From positions 248,001 through 312,000 of the forward strand of contig CAVYYD010000007.1 of the NCBI GenBank assembly GCA_963772645.1: a DNA stretch of 64,000 bases, given 5' to 3'. The DNA is from DASSQJ01 sp963772645. Its GTDB lineage: Bacteria; Actinomycetota; Actinomycetes; Actinomycetales; Dermatophilaceae. Shown one piece after another: positions 8,351 through 16,238 of the stretch. How positions within the stretch are numbered: the stretch's first letter is position 1; each line of letters opens with the position of its first letter. Position numbers and translations under genes: made by a program. The notes under the pieces were generated by a model that saw nothing but the letters and a program-made list of their open reading frames with translations, had not been told where the DNA came from and did no database searches.

Positions 8351-8414
8351 CCCCTTGCCAGACCCGGCCGGAGCGTCCACCGGCTGGGGACCTCACAGAC
8401 CCGGGAGAACACCC

Positions 8415-8774
8415 ATGGCAGAACGCAGCCTGCGCGGCAGCCGTCTCGGCGCGCTGAGCATGGAGACGGACGAGAACGTCGTCCCGTCGGAGCGTCGGAT
8501 CACCACCTACCTGTGCCCCAACGGCCACACCATCGAGCTTCCCTTCTCCGTCGAGGCCGACGTCCCGGCGACGTGGGAGTGCCGGTGCGGTGCCGAGGCC
8601 AAGCTGCAGGGCGGGGGCCCGCAGCCGGAGCCCAAGCCGGTCAAGCACCAGCGAACCCACTGGGACATGCTGCTCGAGCGTCGCTCGATCCCCGAGCTCG
8701 AGGAGCTCCTCGAGGAGCGGCTCACCCTGCTGCGCGCGTCCCGCGGCGAGAAGGTCCGCAAGAAGACCGCCTGA
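8415..8774 (+). CDS. rbpA: RNA polymerase-binding protein RbpA
   Basis: 119 residues, the family length. The sequence opens MAERSLRGSRLG, and carries the zinc-binding core TYLCPNGHTIELPF with CRCGAEA, followed by the sigma-interacting helix region HWDMLLERRSIPELEELL and a basic tail. RbpA binds the principal sigma factor and the RNA polymerase clamp and stabilises open complexes in actinobacteria. The ATG has GGGAG eight bases upstream. In mycobacteria rbpA also lies beside ppm1 and fxsA, as here. A strong hairpin follows it. Confidence 0.97.
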   Translation: MAERSLRGSRLGALSMETDENVVPSERRITTYLCPNGHTIELPFSVEADVPATWECRCGAEAKLQGGGPQPEPKPVKHQRTHWDMLLERRSIPELEELLEERLTLLRASRGEKVRKKTA

Positions 8775-8784
8775 GAACCAGTCC

Positions 8785-8826
8785 GCGACGTGCCGGGCGC
8801 CCCTGAGCGGGTGCCCGGCACGTCGC
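8785..8826. terminator. hairpin terminator between rbpA and fxsA (convergent)
   Basis: Perfect 14-bp arms GCGACGTGCCGGGC and GCCCGGCACGTCGC around a 14-base loop, starting 10 bp after the rbpA stop. The following bases (TGTCTCCT) are only weakly T-rich. It could serve rbpA and the converging fxsA chain. Confidence 0.75.
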
Positions 8827-8855
8827 TGTCTCCTGCCGGGGCTCCCCCGCCGGCC

Positions 8856-9362
8856 TCACTCGTCGACCACCTCGCCCGGGATGACCTCCGGCGGGCCCTC
8901 GCGCCGCGGCCCGGGAGCGCCGCCGCCGGGCCAGTCCCCGAACGGCCCGAGGAGCCGGCGCGCGACCGCGGCCTCGAGCCACCGCCGGGTCACCGGCCGG
9001 GTCACCGGGAGGATGACGAAGAACCCCACCGCGTCGGTGACGAAACCCGGCGTCAGCAGGAGGGTCCCCCCGACGAGGACCAGCGCGGCGTCGGCGAGCT
9101 GGCGGCTCGGCATCCGGCCGCTGCGCAGCGCCTCGCGCAGGGCCGACCATGCCCGTCCCCCCTCCCGGCGGACGATGACCGCGCCGAGGAGGCTCTCCAG
9201 CAGCAGCAGGAGGAACGTCGGCCAGCCGCCGATGGCCCGTCCGACGGCGACGATGACCGCGATCTCGAGCATCGGGACGAGGAGGATCGCGAGGAAGACC
9301 CAGCGCAGCACCCAGCGTCGCCGGCGGCGAGCGGCGTACGGGGTGGCGCCGGACGGGGTCAC
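8856..9362 (-). CDS. fxsA: FxsA family membrane protein
   Basis: 168 residues with several membrane segments. Family motifs: RWVFLAILLVPMLEIAVI near the start, GGWPTFLLLLLESLLGA, and GTLLLTPGFVTDAVGFFVILP, followed by a Pro/Gly-rich charged tail. In E. coli FxsA (SuzA) lowers F-exclusion of phage T7; in actinobacteria its role is not known. I chose GTG 9360-9362, which overlaps the ppm stop as GTGA and has GAGGTGG eight bases upstream, over the longer GTG at 9374. Last gene of the kamD-kamE-kal-lnt-ppm-fxsA chain. Confidence 0.85.
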   Translation of the reverse strand: MTPSGATPYAARRRRRWVLRWVFLAILLVPMLEIAVIVAVGRAIGGWPTFLLLLLESLLGAVIVRREGGRAWSALREALRSGRMPSRQLADAALVLVGGTLLLTPGFVTDAVGFFVILPVTRPVTRRWLEAAVARRLLGPFGDWPGGGAPGPRREGPPEVIPGEVVDE

Positions 9363-10138
9363 AGGTCGTGCCACCTCACGGGCCGGTGGACGAGGCCACG
9401 CACCTGGCCGGCCCGGTGGCGCACCCCCCAGGCGGTGATCCGCCGCAGCGACTCGGTCATCACGTCACTGCTCATCTTCGAGACCCCGGTCTCCCGCTCG
9501 ACGAAGGTGATCGGCACCTCGACGACGGTGAGGCCGGCCTTGACCGCGCGCCAGGTGAGGTCGGTCTGGAAGCAGTAGCCCTGGGAGGCCACGTCGTCCA
9601 GCCCCATGGTGCGCAGCGCGTCGGCCCGGTACACCCGGTATCCCGCGGTGGCGTCGTTGACCGGCATCCCGAGGAGCACCTTGACGTAGACGTTCCCGCC
9701 GACCGAGAGCGCCTTGCGGTGCAGCGGCCAGTTGACGACCCGCCCGCCGGGCACCCACCGCGAGCCGATGACGGCGTCGGCGTCCGCGGCGGCGGCCAGC
9801 AGCGAGGGAAGGTGCTCGGGGCGGTGCGAGCCGTCGGCGTCCATCTCGACGACCGCGTCGTAGCCCCGCTCCAGGGCCCACCGGAAGCCGGTGAGGTAGG
9901 CGGCGCCGAGCCCCTCCTTCGCCGGCCGGTGGATGACGTGGACCTGCGGGTCCTCGGCCGCGAGCCGGTCGGCGACCTCACCGGTGCCGTCGGGCGAGCT
10001 GTCGTCGAGGACGACGACGTCCGCGCTCGGGACGGTCTGGCGCACCCCCCGGACGGCGCTCGGCAGGGTGTCCCGCTCGTTGTAGGTGGGGATGAGCACG
10101 GCGACGCGGCGCAGGGGCGCTCGGCTGGGTTCAGGCAA
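9359..10138 (-). CDS. ppm: polyprenol monophosphomannose synthase (GT2 family)
   Basis: 259 residues of a soluble GT2 glycosyltransferase. Motifs are VAVLIPTYNERDTLP, VVLDDSSPDGTGE, the metal-binding VEMDADGSHRPEHLP and the acceptor region CFQTDLTWRAVKAG. It should transfer mannose from GDP-mannose to polyprenyl phosphate at the inner membrane face, supplying lipoglycan and protein mannosylation. In M. tuberculosis this domain is fused to Lnt as Ppm1; here the two are separate genes overlapping by 8 bp. The start appears to be TTG 10138, with no strong ribosome binding site, so translation is probably coupled to lnt. Confidence 0.92.
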   Translation of the reverse strand: MPEPSRAPLRRVAVLIPTYNERDTLPSAVRGVRQTVPSADVVVLDDSSPDGTGEVADRLAAEDPQVHVIHRPAKEGLGAAYLTGFRWALERGYDAVVEMDADGSHRPEHLPSLLAAAADADAVIGSRWVPGGRVVNWPLHRKALSVGGNVYVKVLLGMPVNDATAGYRVYRADALRTMGLDDVASQGYCFQTDLTWRAVKAGLTVVEVPITFVERETGVSKMSSDVMTESLRRITAWGVRHRAGQVRGLVHRPVRWHDL

Positions 10139-11693
10139 CGGGGTCGTCCTGGGTCGGAGTGGGCGGTCGGTTCACCCTAACGCCACGGCCCCACACCGCC
10201 GCGGCGAGCACGAGTGCCGCGAACAGCCCGGTCAGGAGCGCCTCCGGGACGGCGCCGGCCCGGTCGGCCGGGGTCCTCTCGTGGCGTAGCACCGGGTCAC
10301 CGACCCGCTGCGCCGGGGTGAACAGGCCGGTCCTGCCGGTCACCGTCCCGTCCGGCGCGATGAAGCCGGAGACACCGACCGTCGAGACGTGCACGACGCT
10401 GCGGCCGTGCTCGATGGCCCGGATCCGGGAGATGGCGAACTGCTGCTCCGACTCGTCGGTGTAGCCGAAGGTCGCGTTGTTCGTCTGCACCATGATGAGG
10501 CTGTCCGACCCTCCCGCGGCGGCGACGCTGTCGCGCATCAGGCCGTCGTAGGCCACCTCGAAGCAGATGGTCGGCAGGGCCTTGTAGGCGCCTCCCGCCG
10601 AGGGCACGTCGAAGACGCCGATGGTGTGCCCGGCGACGAAGTTGCCGGCCAGGTTCGCGGTCGGGGTGAACATCGCGAAGAACTCACGGTGCGGGATGTA
10701 CTCGGCGAAGGGCACCGGGTGCAGCTTGGTGTACCGCTGCGGCGGGCCGTCCCCGGTGTAGAACAGCGAGACGTTCGAGTTGGCACCGGGAGGCTCGGCG
10801 AGCACGGCTCCGACGACGAGCGGGACCCCGACGGCGTGCTGCGCGGCTCGGATCTCGGCCTCGGCGTCGGGGTTGCGGAAGGGGTCGATGTCCGAGGCGT
10901 TCTCCGGCCAGACCACGAGGGTGAGCCCCTCGGGGTGGGTGGCCGCGAGCCGGAGGGTCCCCCTGACGTGGTTGTCCAGGACCGCCCGGCGCTGGGCGTT
11001 GAACTCCAGCCCGGCCTGGGGCACGTCGCCCTGGACGAAGGCGACGGCGGCGGTGCGCCCGTCGGTGGGCAGCGGGACCCAGAGCGCCGCCCACGGCAGC
11101 GCGGCCGCCACCAGCCCGCCGAGCACGGCTCGGGGTCTGTGCCGGGCCAGCCCGGCGCCGAGGGCGAGGAGCCCGGTGCCGACCACCGCGACCGCGAGCG
11201 TCACCCCGGGGGCCCCGAGCCAGCGGGCCACGTGCGCCAGCGGGCTGTCGGCCTGGCTGAACGCCAGCCGGGCCCACGGGAAGCCGCCGTAGGGCGTCGT
11301 CGAGCGGGCCCACTCCTGGACCACCCACCCGAGCGGGACGAGGAGCCAGGCGGCGCCGGCCCGGCCGGCGGCGAGGAGCCGACGTCCCGCGAAGCCCACG
11401 AGGGCCGACATCCCGGCGACGTAGAGGGCCTCGAGCACGGCGAGCGCGAGCCAGGGCAGCGCGCCGACGTAGACGCCCGACCAGGACAGGGTGGGCACGA
11501 AGAACGCGAGGCCGCCGAGCAGCCCGAGCCCGGCCCCCCGCCAGAAGCCCGCGGTCAGCGTGGCGCCGCCGAGCAGCGCCACTCCGAGGGGCGCGAGCCA
11601 CCACAGGTCGTGGGTGGGGAAGGAGAGCCAGAGCGCCACTCCCCCGGCGAGCGCCGCGACGACGCGCAGCAGCGACCGGACGGCGGTGGGCAC
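10131..11693 (-). CDS. lnt: apolipoprotein N-acyltransferase
   Basis: 520 residues. An N-terminal multi-span membrane domain (about 1-200) precedes a periplasmic nitrilase-like domain with the catalytic triad: Glu in VVWPENASDIDP, Lys in RYTKLHPVPFAEYIP and Cys in PTICFEVAYDG. The enzyme adds the third acyl chain to the N-terminal Cys of lipoproteins; the window itself encodes at least two lipoproteins. I set the start at GTG 11691-11693 (VPTAVRSLLRVV), 14 bp after the kal stop with GGTGG just before. The much longer open frame upstream is an artefact of high GC and is not coding. Followed directly by ppm. Confidence 0.93.
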   Translation of the reverse strand: MPTAVRSLLRVVAALAGGVALWLSFPTHDLWWLAPLGVALLGGATLTAGFWRGAGLGLLGGLAFFVPTLSWSGVYVGALPWLALAVLEALYVAGMSALVGFAGRRLLAAGRAGAAWLLVPLGWVVQEWARSTTPYGGFPWARLAFSQADSPLAHVARWLGAPGVTLAVAVVGTGLLALGAGLARHRPRAVLGGLVAAALPWAALWVPLPTDGRTAAVAFVQGDVPQAGLEFNAQRRAVLDNHVRGTLRLAATHPEGLTLVVWPENASDIDPFRNPDAEAEIRAAQHAVGVPLVVGAVLAEPPGANSNVSLFYTGDGPPQRYTKLHPVPFAEYIPHREFFAMFTPTANLAGNFVAGHTIGVFDVPSAGGAYKALPTICFEVAYDGLMRDSVAAAGGSDSLIMVQTNNATFGYTDESEQQFAISRIRAIEHGRSVVHVSTVGVSGFIAPDGTVTGRTGLFTPAQRVGDPVLRHERTPADRAGAVPEALLTGLFAALVLAAAVWGRGVRVNRPPTPTQDDPVA

Positions 11694-11707
11694 CGGCCCA
11701 CCGTAGG

Positions 11708-12101
11708 TCACCCGGCTGGAGGCACGACGACCACCCCGCGGGCGGTCGTGGCGACGAGCGGCGGGTCGAGGACGTCCGCCGCCGAGGCTCCCCGCTGCGG
11801 GGCGCCTCGGCCGAGAACCCGCACCTCGAAGTCCATCTCGCGCGAGCGGGTCCCGACCCGAACGATCCGGGCCTCGACCTCGATGACGTCCCCGGCCCGC
11901 ACCGCCGCGCGGAACTGGACCTCCGAGTAGGAGGCGAAGAGGCCCTCGTCGCCGTCGGTGCGGATGCACATCTCCGTCGCCACGTCCCCGAAGGCCGCCA
12001 GGCTGTACGCCCCGTCGACGAGGTTCCCGGCGTAGTGCGCCTCGGCGTAGGAGACGTAGCGGCGGTGGGTGACGGTCGAGGCCGACCTCGGCGCGGGTCA
12101 T
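11708..12101 (-). CDS. kal: 3-aminobutyryl-CoA ammonia lyase, 5' end out of frame
   Basis: The protein reads YVSYAEAHYAGNLVDG, LAAFGDVATEMCIRTDGDEG and LFASYSEVQF, the hot-dog fold sequence typical of Kal, which removes ammonia from L-3-aminobutyryl-CoA to give crotonyl-CoA in lysine fermentation. About 130 residues, as expected. The natural start is ATG 12101, overlapping the kamE stop as ATGA, but that ATG is in another frame (MTRAEVGLD). The homologous frame has no ATG, GTG or TTG before the conserved region; it is instead the kamE frame, entered directly after the kamE TGA. One extra base somewhere in about 12075-12098 would explain it. It may be a real lesion, a consensus error, or an unusual initiation. 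Confidence 0.8.
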
Positions 12102-12964
12102 CGGGCTGCTCCTCGGTCGGGGCGGGCGGTCGTGGGCTCGACGAGCGCGTGGACGAGGTAGGACGCCACCTCGCCCGGGGTGGTCCCCCTCCCGAAGACC
12201 CGGTCGACGCCGAGCGCGGCGGCCTTGCCCTCCTCGAACCGTGGGCCACCGACGACGAGCAGGGGCACCTGTCCGGCCGGGAACGCCTCACGGAAGGCGG
12301 CCGACATCGCGGTCGTGTTGTGGATGTGGGCGTCCTTCTGGGTGACGACCTGGGAGACCAGGACGGCGTCGGCTCGCACCTCGCGGGCGGCCTCGACGAG
12401 GTCGGGGACGAGCACCTGGGCGCCGAGGTTGACCACCTTCATCTCCCGGTAGTACTCCAGCCCCTTCTCCCCCGCGAAGCCCTTGATGTTGAGGATGGCG
12501 TCGATCCCGACGGTGTGCGCGTCGGTGCCGATGCACGCCCCGACGACGACGAGCTCGCGCCCGAGGTGGACGCGGATGGCCTGGTTGACCTCCGCCGAGG
12601 ACAGCAGCGCGAACTCGCGCTCGACGACCTCGATCTCGCGCAGGTCCACGAGGTGGGTGAGGGAGCCGTAGACGACGAAGAAGGTGAAGTGCGGCCCCAT
12701 CGCCTTGGCGTGGACCAGCAGCGCGGGCTGCATCCCCATCCTGGCCGCGAGCTGGAGGGCCGCCGCCTCCGCCCGCTTGTCGTGCGGCAGCGGCAGCGTG
12801 AACGAGGTCTGCACCATCCCGTCGCCGGTGGTGTCGCCGAACGGGCGGACGAGCGGCCCCGGCTCCCGCAGGCTGGGTTCGCCCGGCAGCGGCGGCTCCA
12901 TCCGGCGCTCTCCCTCGTGCCGGTGGATCCGGTCGCGGTCCTCCTGGGCGGTGGAGCGGCTCAT
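12098..12964 (-). CDS. kamE: lysine 5,6-aminomutase beta subunit
   Basis: 288 residues. The adenosylcobalamin-binding Rossmann-like region has the base-off motif DAHTVG at residues 148-153 (His150 the cobalt ligand), then NIKGFAGEKGLEYY and GAQVLVPDLVEAAREV. With KamD it moves the terminal amino group of D-lysine or L-beta-lysine to the adjacent carbon, using B12 and PLP. The first 35 residues are a polar extension. The ATG 12964 overlaps the kamD stop as ATGA, so the pair is translationally coupled. The same frame runs on after its TGA into kal. Confidence 0.93.
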   Translation of the reverse strand: MSRSTAQEDRDRIHRHEGERRMEPPLPGEPSLREPGPLVRPFGDTTGDGMVQTSFTLPLPHDKRAEAAALQLAARMGMQPALLVHAKAMGPHFTFFVVYGSLTHLVDLREIEVVEREFALLSSAEVNQAIRVHLGRELVVVGACIGTDAHTVGIDAILNIKGFAGEKGLEYYREMKVVNLGAQVLVPDLVEAAREVRADAVLVSQVVTQKDAHIHNTTAMSAAFREAFPAGQVPLLVVGGPRFEEGKAAALGVDRVFGRGTTPGEVASYLVHALVEPTTARPDRGAAR

Positions 12965-14568
12965 CGGGTGGCTCCCTCCTCGAGCAAGGTCGTCGCCGGG
13001 TTGTCGTACCCCTCGCCCTTGGCCACCACGCCGTCGAGGCCCTTGCCCCGGGCCGGCGGACGCCGCATCGCCCCGAAGGTGCCGTCGGCGATGGCCGCGA
13101 GCAGCGGCTGGGGGTACTCGGCGCCGCGCATCGAGCTGTCCGCGGTGATCCGCTCGAGGAGGTCGACGGCCTCCGCGAGCACCTGCCGGGCCCGGGTCTG
13201 GATGAGGCCGTCGCGCGGCGGGTGGAAGTCCTCGGTGAGGCCGCCCGCCGCGTGCATGACGTAGCGGACGTTCTGCAGAGCGAGGTCGCGGTCGGAGAGC
13301 CACGGCGTGACGACGGCCTCGGTCATCATCCCGACGAGGAGGATGCCCTGACCGGTCATCGCCCCGGCGAGGTTGAAGAACCCGTCGAGGAGGTAGCCCC
13401 GGAAGATGTCGCCGGTCATGTGCTTGGTCGGCGGCATCCACTTCAGCGGAGCCTTGGGGAAGAGCTGGCGGGCCAGGAGCGCGTGGGCGAGCTCGAGCCG
13501 GAAGCTGTCCGGGACGGCGGGGTCGATCTCGAAGGCGTGCCCGAGGCCGAGCTGCCAGTCCTGCAGACCGGCCTCCTTGGCGAAGTACTCGTTGAGCAGC
13601 TGGGAGACGGTCACCGTGTGCGCGGCCTCGACGGCGTCGGCGGTGGTGAGGTAGTTGTCCTCGCCGGTGTTGATGATGATCCCGGCCCGGGCGTGGACCT
13701 GGCGGCTGAACCGCTGGTCGACGAACGTGCGGATCGGGTTGATGTCGCGGAAGAGGATGCCGTACATCGAGTCGTTGAGCATCATGTCGAGCCGCTCGAG
13801 GCCGGCGAGCACGGCGATCTCGGGCATGCACAGGCCGCTCGCGTAGTTCGTGAGCCGGACGTAGCGGCCGAGCTCGCGGCTCGTGTCGTCGAGGGCGGCT
13901 CGCATCAGCCGGAAGTTCTCCTGGGTGGCGTAGGTGCCGGCGTAGCCCTCGCGGGTGGCCCCCTCGGGGACGAAGTCGAGCAGGCTCTGCCCGGTCGAGC
14001 GGATGACGGCGATGACGTCGGCGCCCTCGCGCGCCGCGGCCTGGGCCTGCGGGATGTCCTCGTGGATGTCCCCGGTGGCGACGATGAGGTAGATCCACGG
14101 CGTGCGGGGGGCGTCGCCGACCCTGGCGACCATCCGCTCGCGCGCCCGGCGCTGGGCGTCGACGGTGCGCAGGCCGCGTGCCACCGCGGTGCGGGCCGAC
14201 CGCTGCGCGGCCCGGGCCGGGCGGCCCTCGGGCAGCCGGAAGGCCACGGCTCCACTGCTCGCCTTCTGGGCCAGGGTCAGCAGGTCGGGCGCCTCGCCGC
14301 GCTGCAGCGCGTCCCAGACCGGGGTGGTGACCCCCGCCTCGAGGCCGACGGTGTCCCGGACGGCGTCGACGAGGTGGTTGACCCAGGGGACGTTCTCGTG
14401 GTCGGCCCCGGAGAGGCCGGCGAGCCGCAGCGTGGCCCGTTCGACCGAGACCGTCGTGTGGCTCCGGGCGAGGTCGACGACGGGCCGGCCGGCCCGACGG
14501 GCCAGGGTCCGAGCCCGACGCACGAGCGCCGGGTCGAGGTCGAGGAGACGAGCGGCGCGCGAAGACAC
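12961..14568 (-). CDS. kamD: lysine 5,6-aminomutase alpha subunit
   Basis: 535 residues, slightly longer than clostridial KamD. Recognisable stretches include HENVPWVNHLVDAV, IYLIVATGDIHEDIPQAQAAA, RLTNYASGLCMPEIAVL, LNDSMYGILFRDINPIRTFVDQ and MPPTKHMTGDIFRGY, all typical of the TIM-barrel alpha subunit that holds PLP and contacts AdoCbl with KamE. Start at GTG 14568 with a TAGATT box six bases away. It heads a six-gene chain that leads into lnt and ppm, an unusual setting for an amino acid fermentation enzyme; kamA and kdd lie about 20 kb away. Confidence 0.94.
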   Translation of the reverse strand: MSSRAARLLDLDPALVRRARTLARRAGRPVVDLARSHTTVSVERATLRLAGLSGADHENVPWVNHLVDAVRDTVGLEAGVTTPVWDALQRGEAPDLLTLAQKASSGAVAFRLPEGRPARAAQRSARTAVARGLRTVDAQRRARERMVARVGDAPRTPWIYLIVATGDIHEDIPQAQAAAREGADVIAVIRSTGQSLLDFVPEGATREGYAGTYATQENFRLMRAALDDTSRELGRYVRLTNYASGLCMPEIAVLAGLERLDMMLNDSMYGILFRDINPIRTFVDQRFSRQVHARAGIIINTGEDNYLTTADAVEAAHTVTVSQLLNEYFAKEAGLQDWQLGLGHAFEIDPAVPDSFRLELAHALLARQLFPKAPLKWMPPTKHMTGDIFRGYLLDGFFNLAGAMTGQGILLVGMMTEAVVTPWLSDRDLALQNVRYVMHAAGGLTEDFHPPRDGLIQTRARQVLAEAVDLLERITADSSMRGAEYPQPLLAAIADGTFGAMRRPPARGKGLDGVVAKGEGYDNPATTLLEEGATR

Positions 14569-14574
14569 AGCGCC

Positions 14575-14580
14575 AATCTA
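14575..14580 (-). promoter_or_regulatory. -10 box TAGATT of the kamD operon, leaderless type
   Basis: TAGATT, then GGCGCT, then GTG 14568 on the reverse strand. Since kamE, kal, lnt, ppm and fxsA follow with overlaps or tiny gaps, this promoter may drive all six. Confidence 0.5.
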
Positions 14581-14685
14581 GCAACCCGGCCGCAGGAGTT
14601 CCGGCAGGTGTCCTGAGCGACAGAAGGATGTCCTGCCGATGGTGAGGCGGGCGTGGCGCGTCGGCCGCTGTGCATGGCCATGGTA

Positions 14686-14701
14686 TCGAACACCAGTACG
14701 A
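14686..14701. promoter_or_regulatory. LexA (SOS) box upstream of the DUF222/HNH gene
   Basis: TCGAAC, ACCA, GTACGA: one mismatch from the actinobacterial LexA palindrome TCGAAC-N4-GTTCGA. It abuts the -10 box at 14703, where bound LexA would block RNA polymerase. Mycobacterial 13E12-family genes, close relatives of the gene downstream, also carry SOS boxes. Confidence 0.65.
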
Positions 14702-14702
14702 G

Positions 14703-14708
14703 TACGAT
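14703..14708 (+). promoter_or_regulatory. -10 box TACGAT of the DUF222/HNH gene
   Basis: TACGAT followed by GGGGGC and the ATG at 14715. The box shares its upstream edge with the LexA site, so repression would be direct. Confidence 0.55.
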
Positions 14709-14714
14709 GGGGGC

Positions 14715-16187
14715 ATGGACGGTGGCGAGTTCGAGGCCAGGCTCGGGCGGGTGCGCGAGGAGCTCACGGCCCTGGGGCGTGAGCTCCTCGAGGGCGGTCG
14801 GGGCCTGTCGTCACAGGAGGCGTTCGGGCTGGCGGGTTCGGCCCAGCGGGTGGCCAACGCCGCCGACGCCCTGGTGGCCCTCGGCAGCGCCTGGGGTGCC
14901 CGCGTCGAGACGACGATGTGGGAGTCCCGGCCCTGTGAGCGGGTCCACCCGGTGGGCTTCGTCGACCCGATGGCCGGCTCGTCCCTGGCGCTCGAGTCCG
15001 GGCTCACCGACGGCGTGGCCGGGCGCAAGGTCGCCCTCGGGGCCGCGCTGCGCGAGCGGTTCCCCGCCCTCCTCGACCTCGTCGTCTGCGGCGACGTCCC
15101 GGCCCAGACCGCACACAAGGTGGTCGACGCCTGCGCCGGTCTCGACCACGACGCGTGTGCGCGGGTCGACGCCGCCCTGGCGCCCCGGCTGGCCGGTCTC
15201 GACCCGGCCCGGGTCGCCGGCGAGGCGCGCCGGGTGGCGGCCCGCATCGCGCCTCGCCAGCTGGAGTCCCACCTCGCGCAGCGCCGCCGCGTCCGCACCG
15301 TGGAGGTGGCGCCGTCGGAGGACGGGCTCACCGGCTGGTACGCGCTGATCCCCACTGGCCAGAGCATCGCGGCGTGGTCGGCGGTGGAGTCCCTGGCCGA
15401 GGACTACCGGGCGCTCGACCCCTCGCTCTCCGTGCCGGAGTCACGTGCGGACGCCTTCGGCGACCTGCTCCTGCGCGACGTCACGGTGTCCGCGCGGGTG
15501 ACCCTCGGGGTTCCCGTCGTGGCGGGTGACGGTGGGCCGCCGCCCCTCCGAACCACCCGGGTGCGGGTGGAGCGGGGCGACGACGAGACCGTCATCGACT
15601 CGGTGACCGGCCAGGAGACCCGGTACGCCGACCTCGACGACACCACCCGTGAGGAGCTGTCGTGGGTCGAGGTCGCCGACGTGCCCGATGGCGACCTGGC
15701 CACCGTGGTCGCGCCGGTGGCCCCCGGCGTGGCCGTCTCCGGTACCGAGCTGCCGGGCCTGGGCTGGGTCGAGCCGCACGTGGTCGCCGGCCTGCTGCGG
15801 AGCCTGCCCCTGGAGGTGTGCAGGGCGGTGCTCGACGCCGACAGCGGCACCCTGCTCAGCCACACGACGAGCGCGTACCGGCCACCGCGGGCCATGCGGG
15901 AGTTCGTCACCACCCGGGACGGCACCTGCCGGATGTGGGGGTGCGGCCGGCGCGCCGAGCACGCCGACCTCGACCACACCCGGCCGTGGCCCGAGGGAGC
16001 CACCACTCCGGCCAACCTCGTCAGCCTCTGTCGGCGACATCACCGGATGAAGCAGCAGGGGCGGTGGCGCTCCTCGATCGCCGCCGACGGCACCGTCACG
16101 TGGACCGGCACCGGGGGCCGGCGCCGGGTGACCGAGCCCGCGCACCGCCTCGAGGTCCCGACGCCGCACCCCGCTCCCCCGCCCTGA
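14715..16187 (+). CDS. DUF222 and HNH endonuclease domain protein (13E12 repeat family)
   Basis: 490 residues. The N-terminal two thirds are the helical DUF222 region (DVPAQTAHKVVDACAGL, ARIAPRQLESHLAQRRR). The C-terminal HNH nuclease domain reads TCRMWGCGRRAEHADLDHTRPWPEG, then NLVSLCRRHHRMKQ, with the metal-binding His and Cys pairs intact. This is the 13E12/REP13E12 family, abundant and multi-copy in actinobacteria; function is uncertain, perhaps linked to mobile DNA or DNA damage. I prefer ATG 14715 over an in-frame ATG at 14670, because the LexA box and -10 box lie between the two. Confidence 0.88.
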   Translation: MDGGEFEARLGRVREELTALGRELLEGGRGLSSQEAFGLAGSAQRVANAADALVALGSAWGARVETTMWESRPCERVHPVGFVDPMAGSSLALESGLTDGVAGRKVALGAALRERFPALLDLVVCGDVPAQTAHKVVDACAGLDHDACARVDAALAPRLAGLDPARVAGEARRVAARIAPRQLESHLAQRRRVRTVEVAPSEDGLTGWYALIPTGQSIAAWSAVESLAEDYRALDPSLSVPESRADAFGDLLLRDVTVSARVTLGVPVVAGDGGPPPLRTTRVRVERGDDETVIDSVTGQETRYADLDDTTREELSWVEVADVPDGDLATVVAPVAPGVAVSGTELPGLGWVEPHVVAGLLRSLPLEVCRAVLDADSGTLLSHTTSAYRPPRAMREFVTTRDGTCRMWGCGRRAEHADLDHTRPWPEGATTPANLVSLCRRHHRMKQQGRWRSSIAADGTVTWTGTGGRRRVTEPAHRLEVPTPHPAPPP

Positions 16188-16238
16188 GCCGTCGGCACCC
16201 GGGCGCACCCAGGCCGGGTTCGCCACCGGGGTCCCGCC

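Noticed and set aside
11694..12101. Long N-terminal extension of lnt from ATG 12101
   Set aside because: This stretch reads Kal in another frame; lnt similarity begins at GTG 11693.
12965..15367. An extended open frame upstream of kamE and running over kamD
   Set aside because: It has Arg/Pro-rich composition without similarity; KamE proper starts at 12964 with an ATGA overlap.
14715..16187. DUF222/HNH gene as an insertion element
   Set aside because: No terminal inverted repeats, target duplication or recombinase gene were seen around it.
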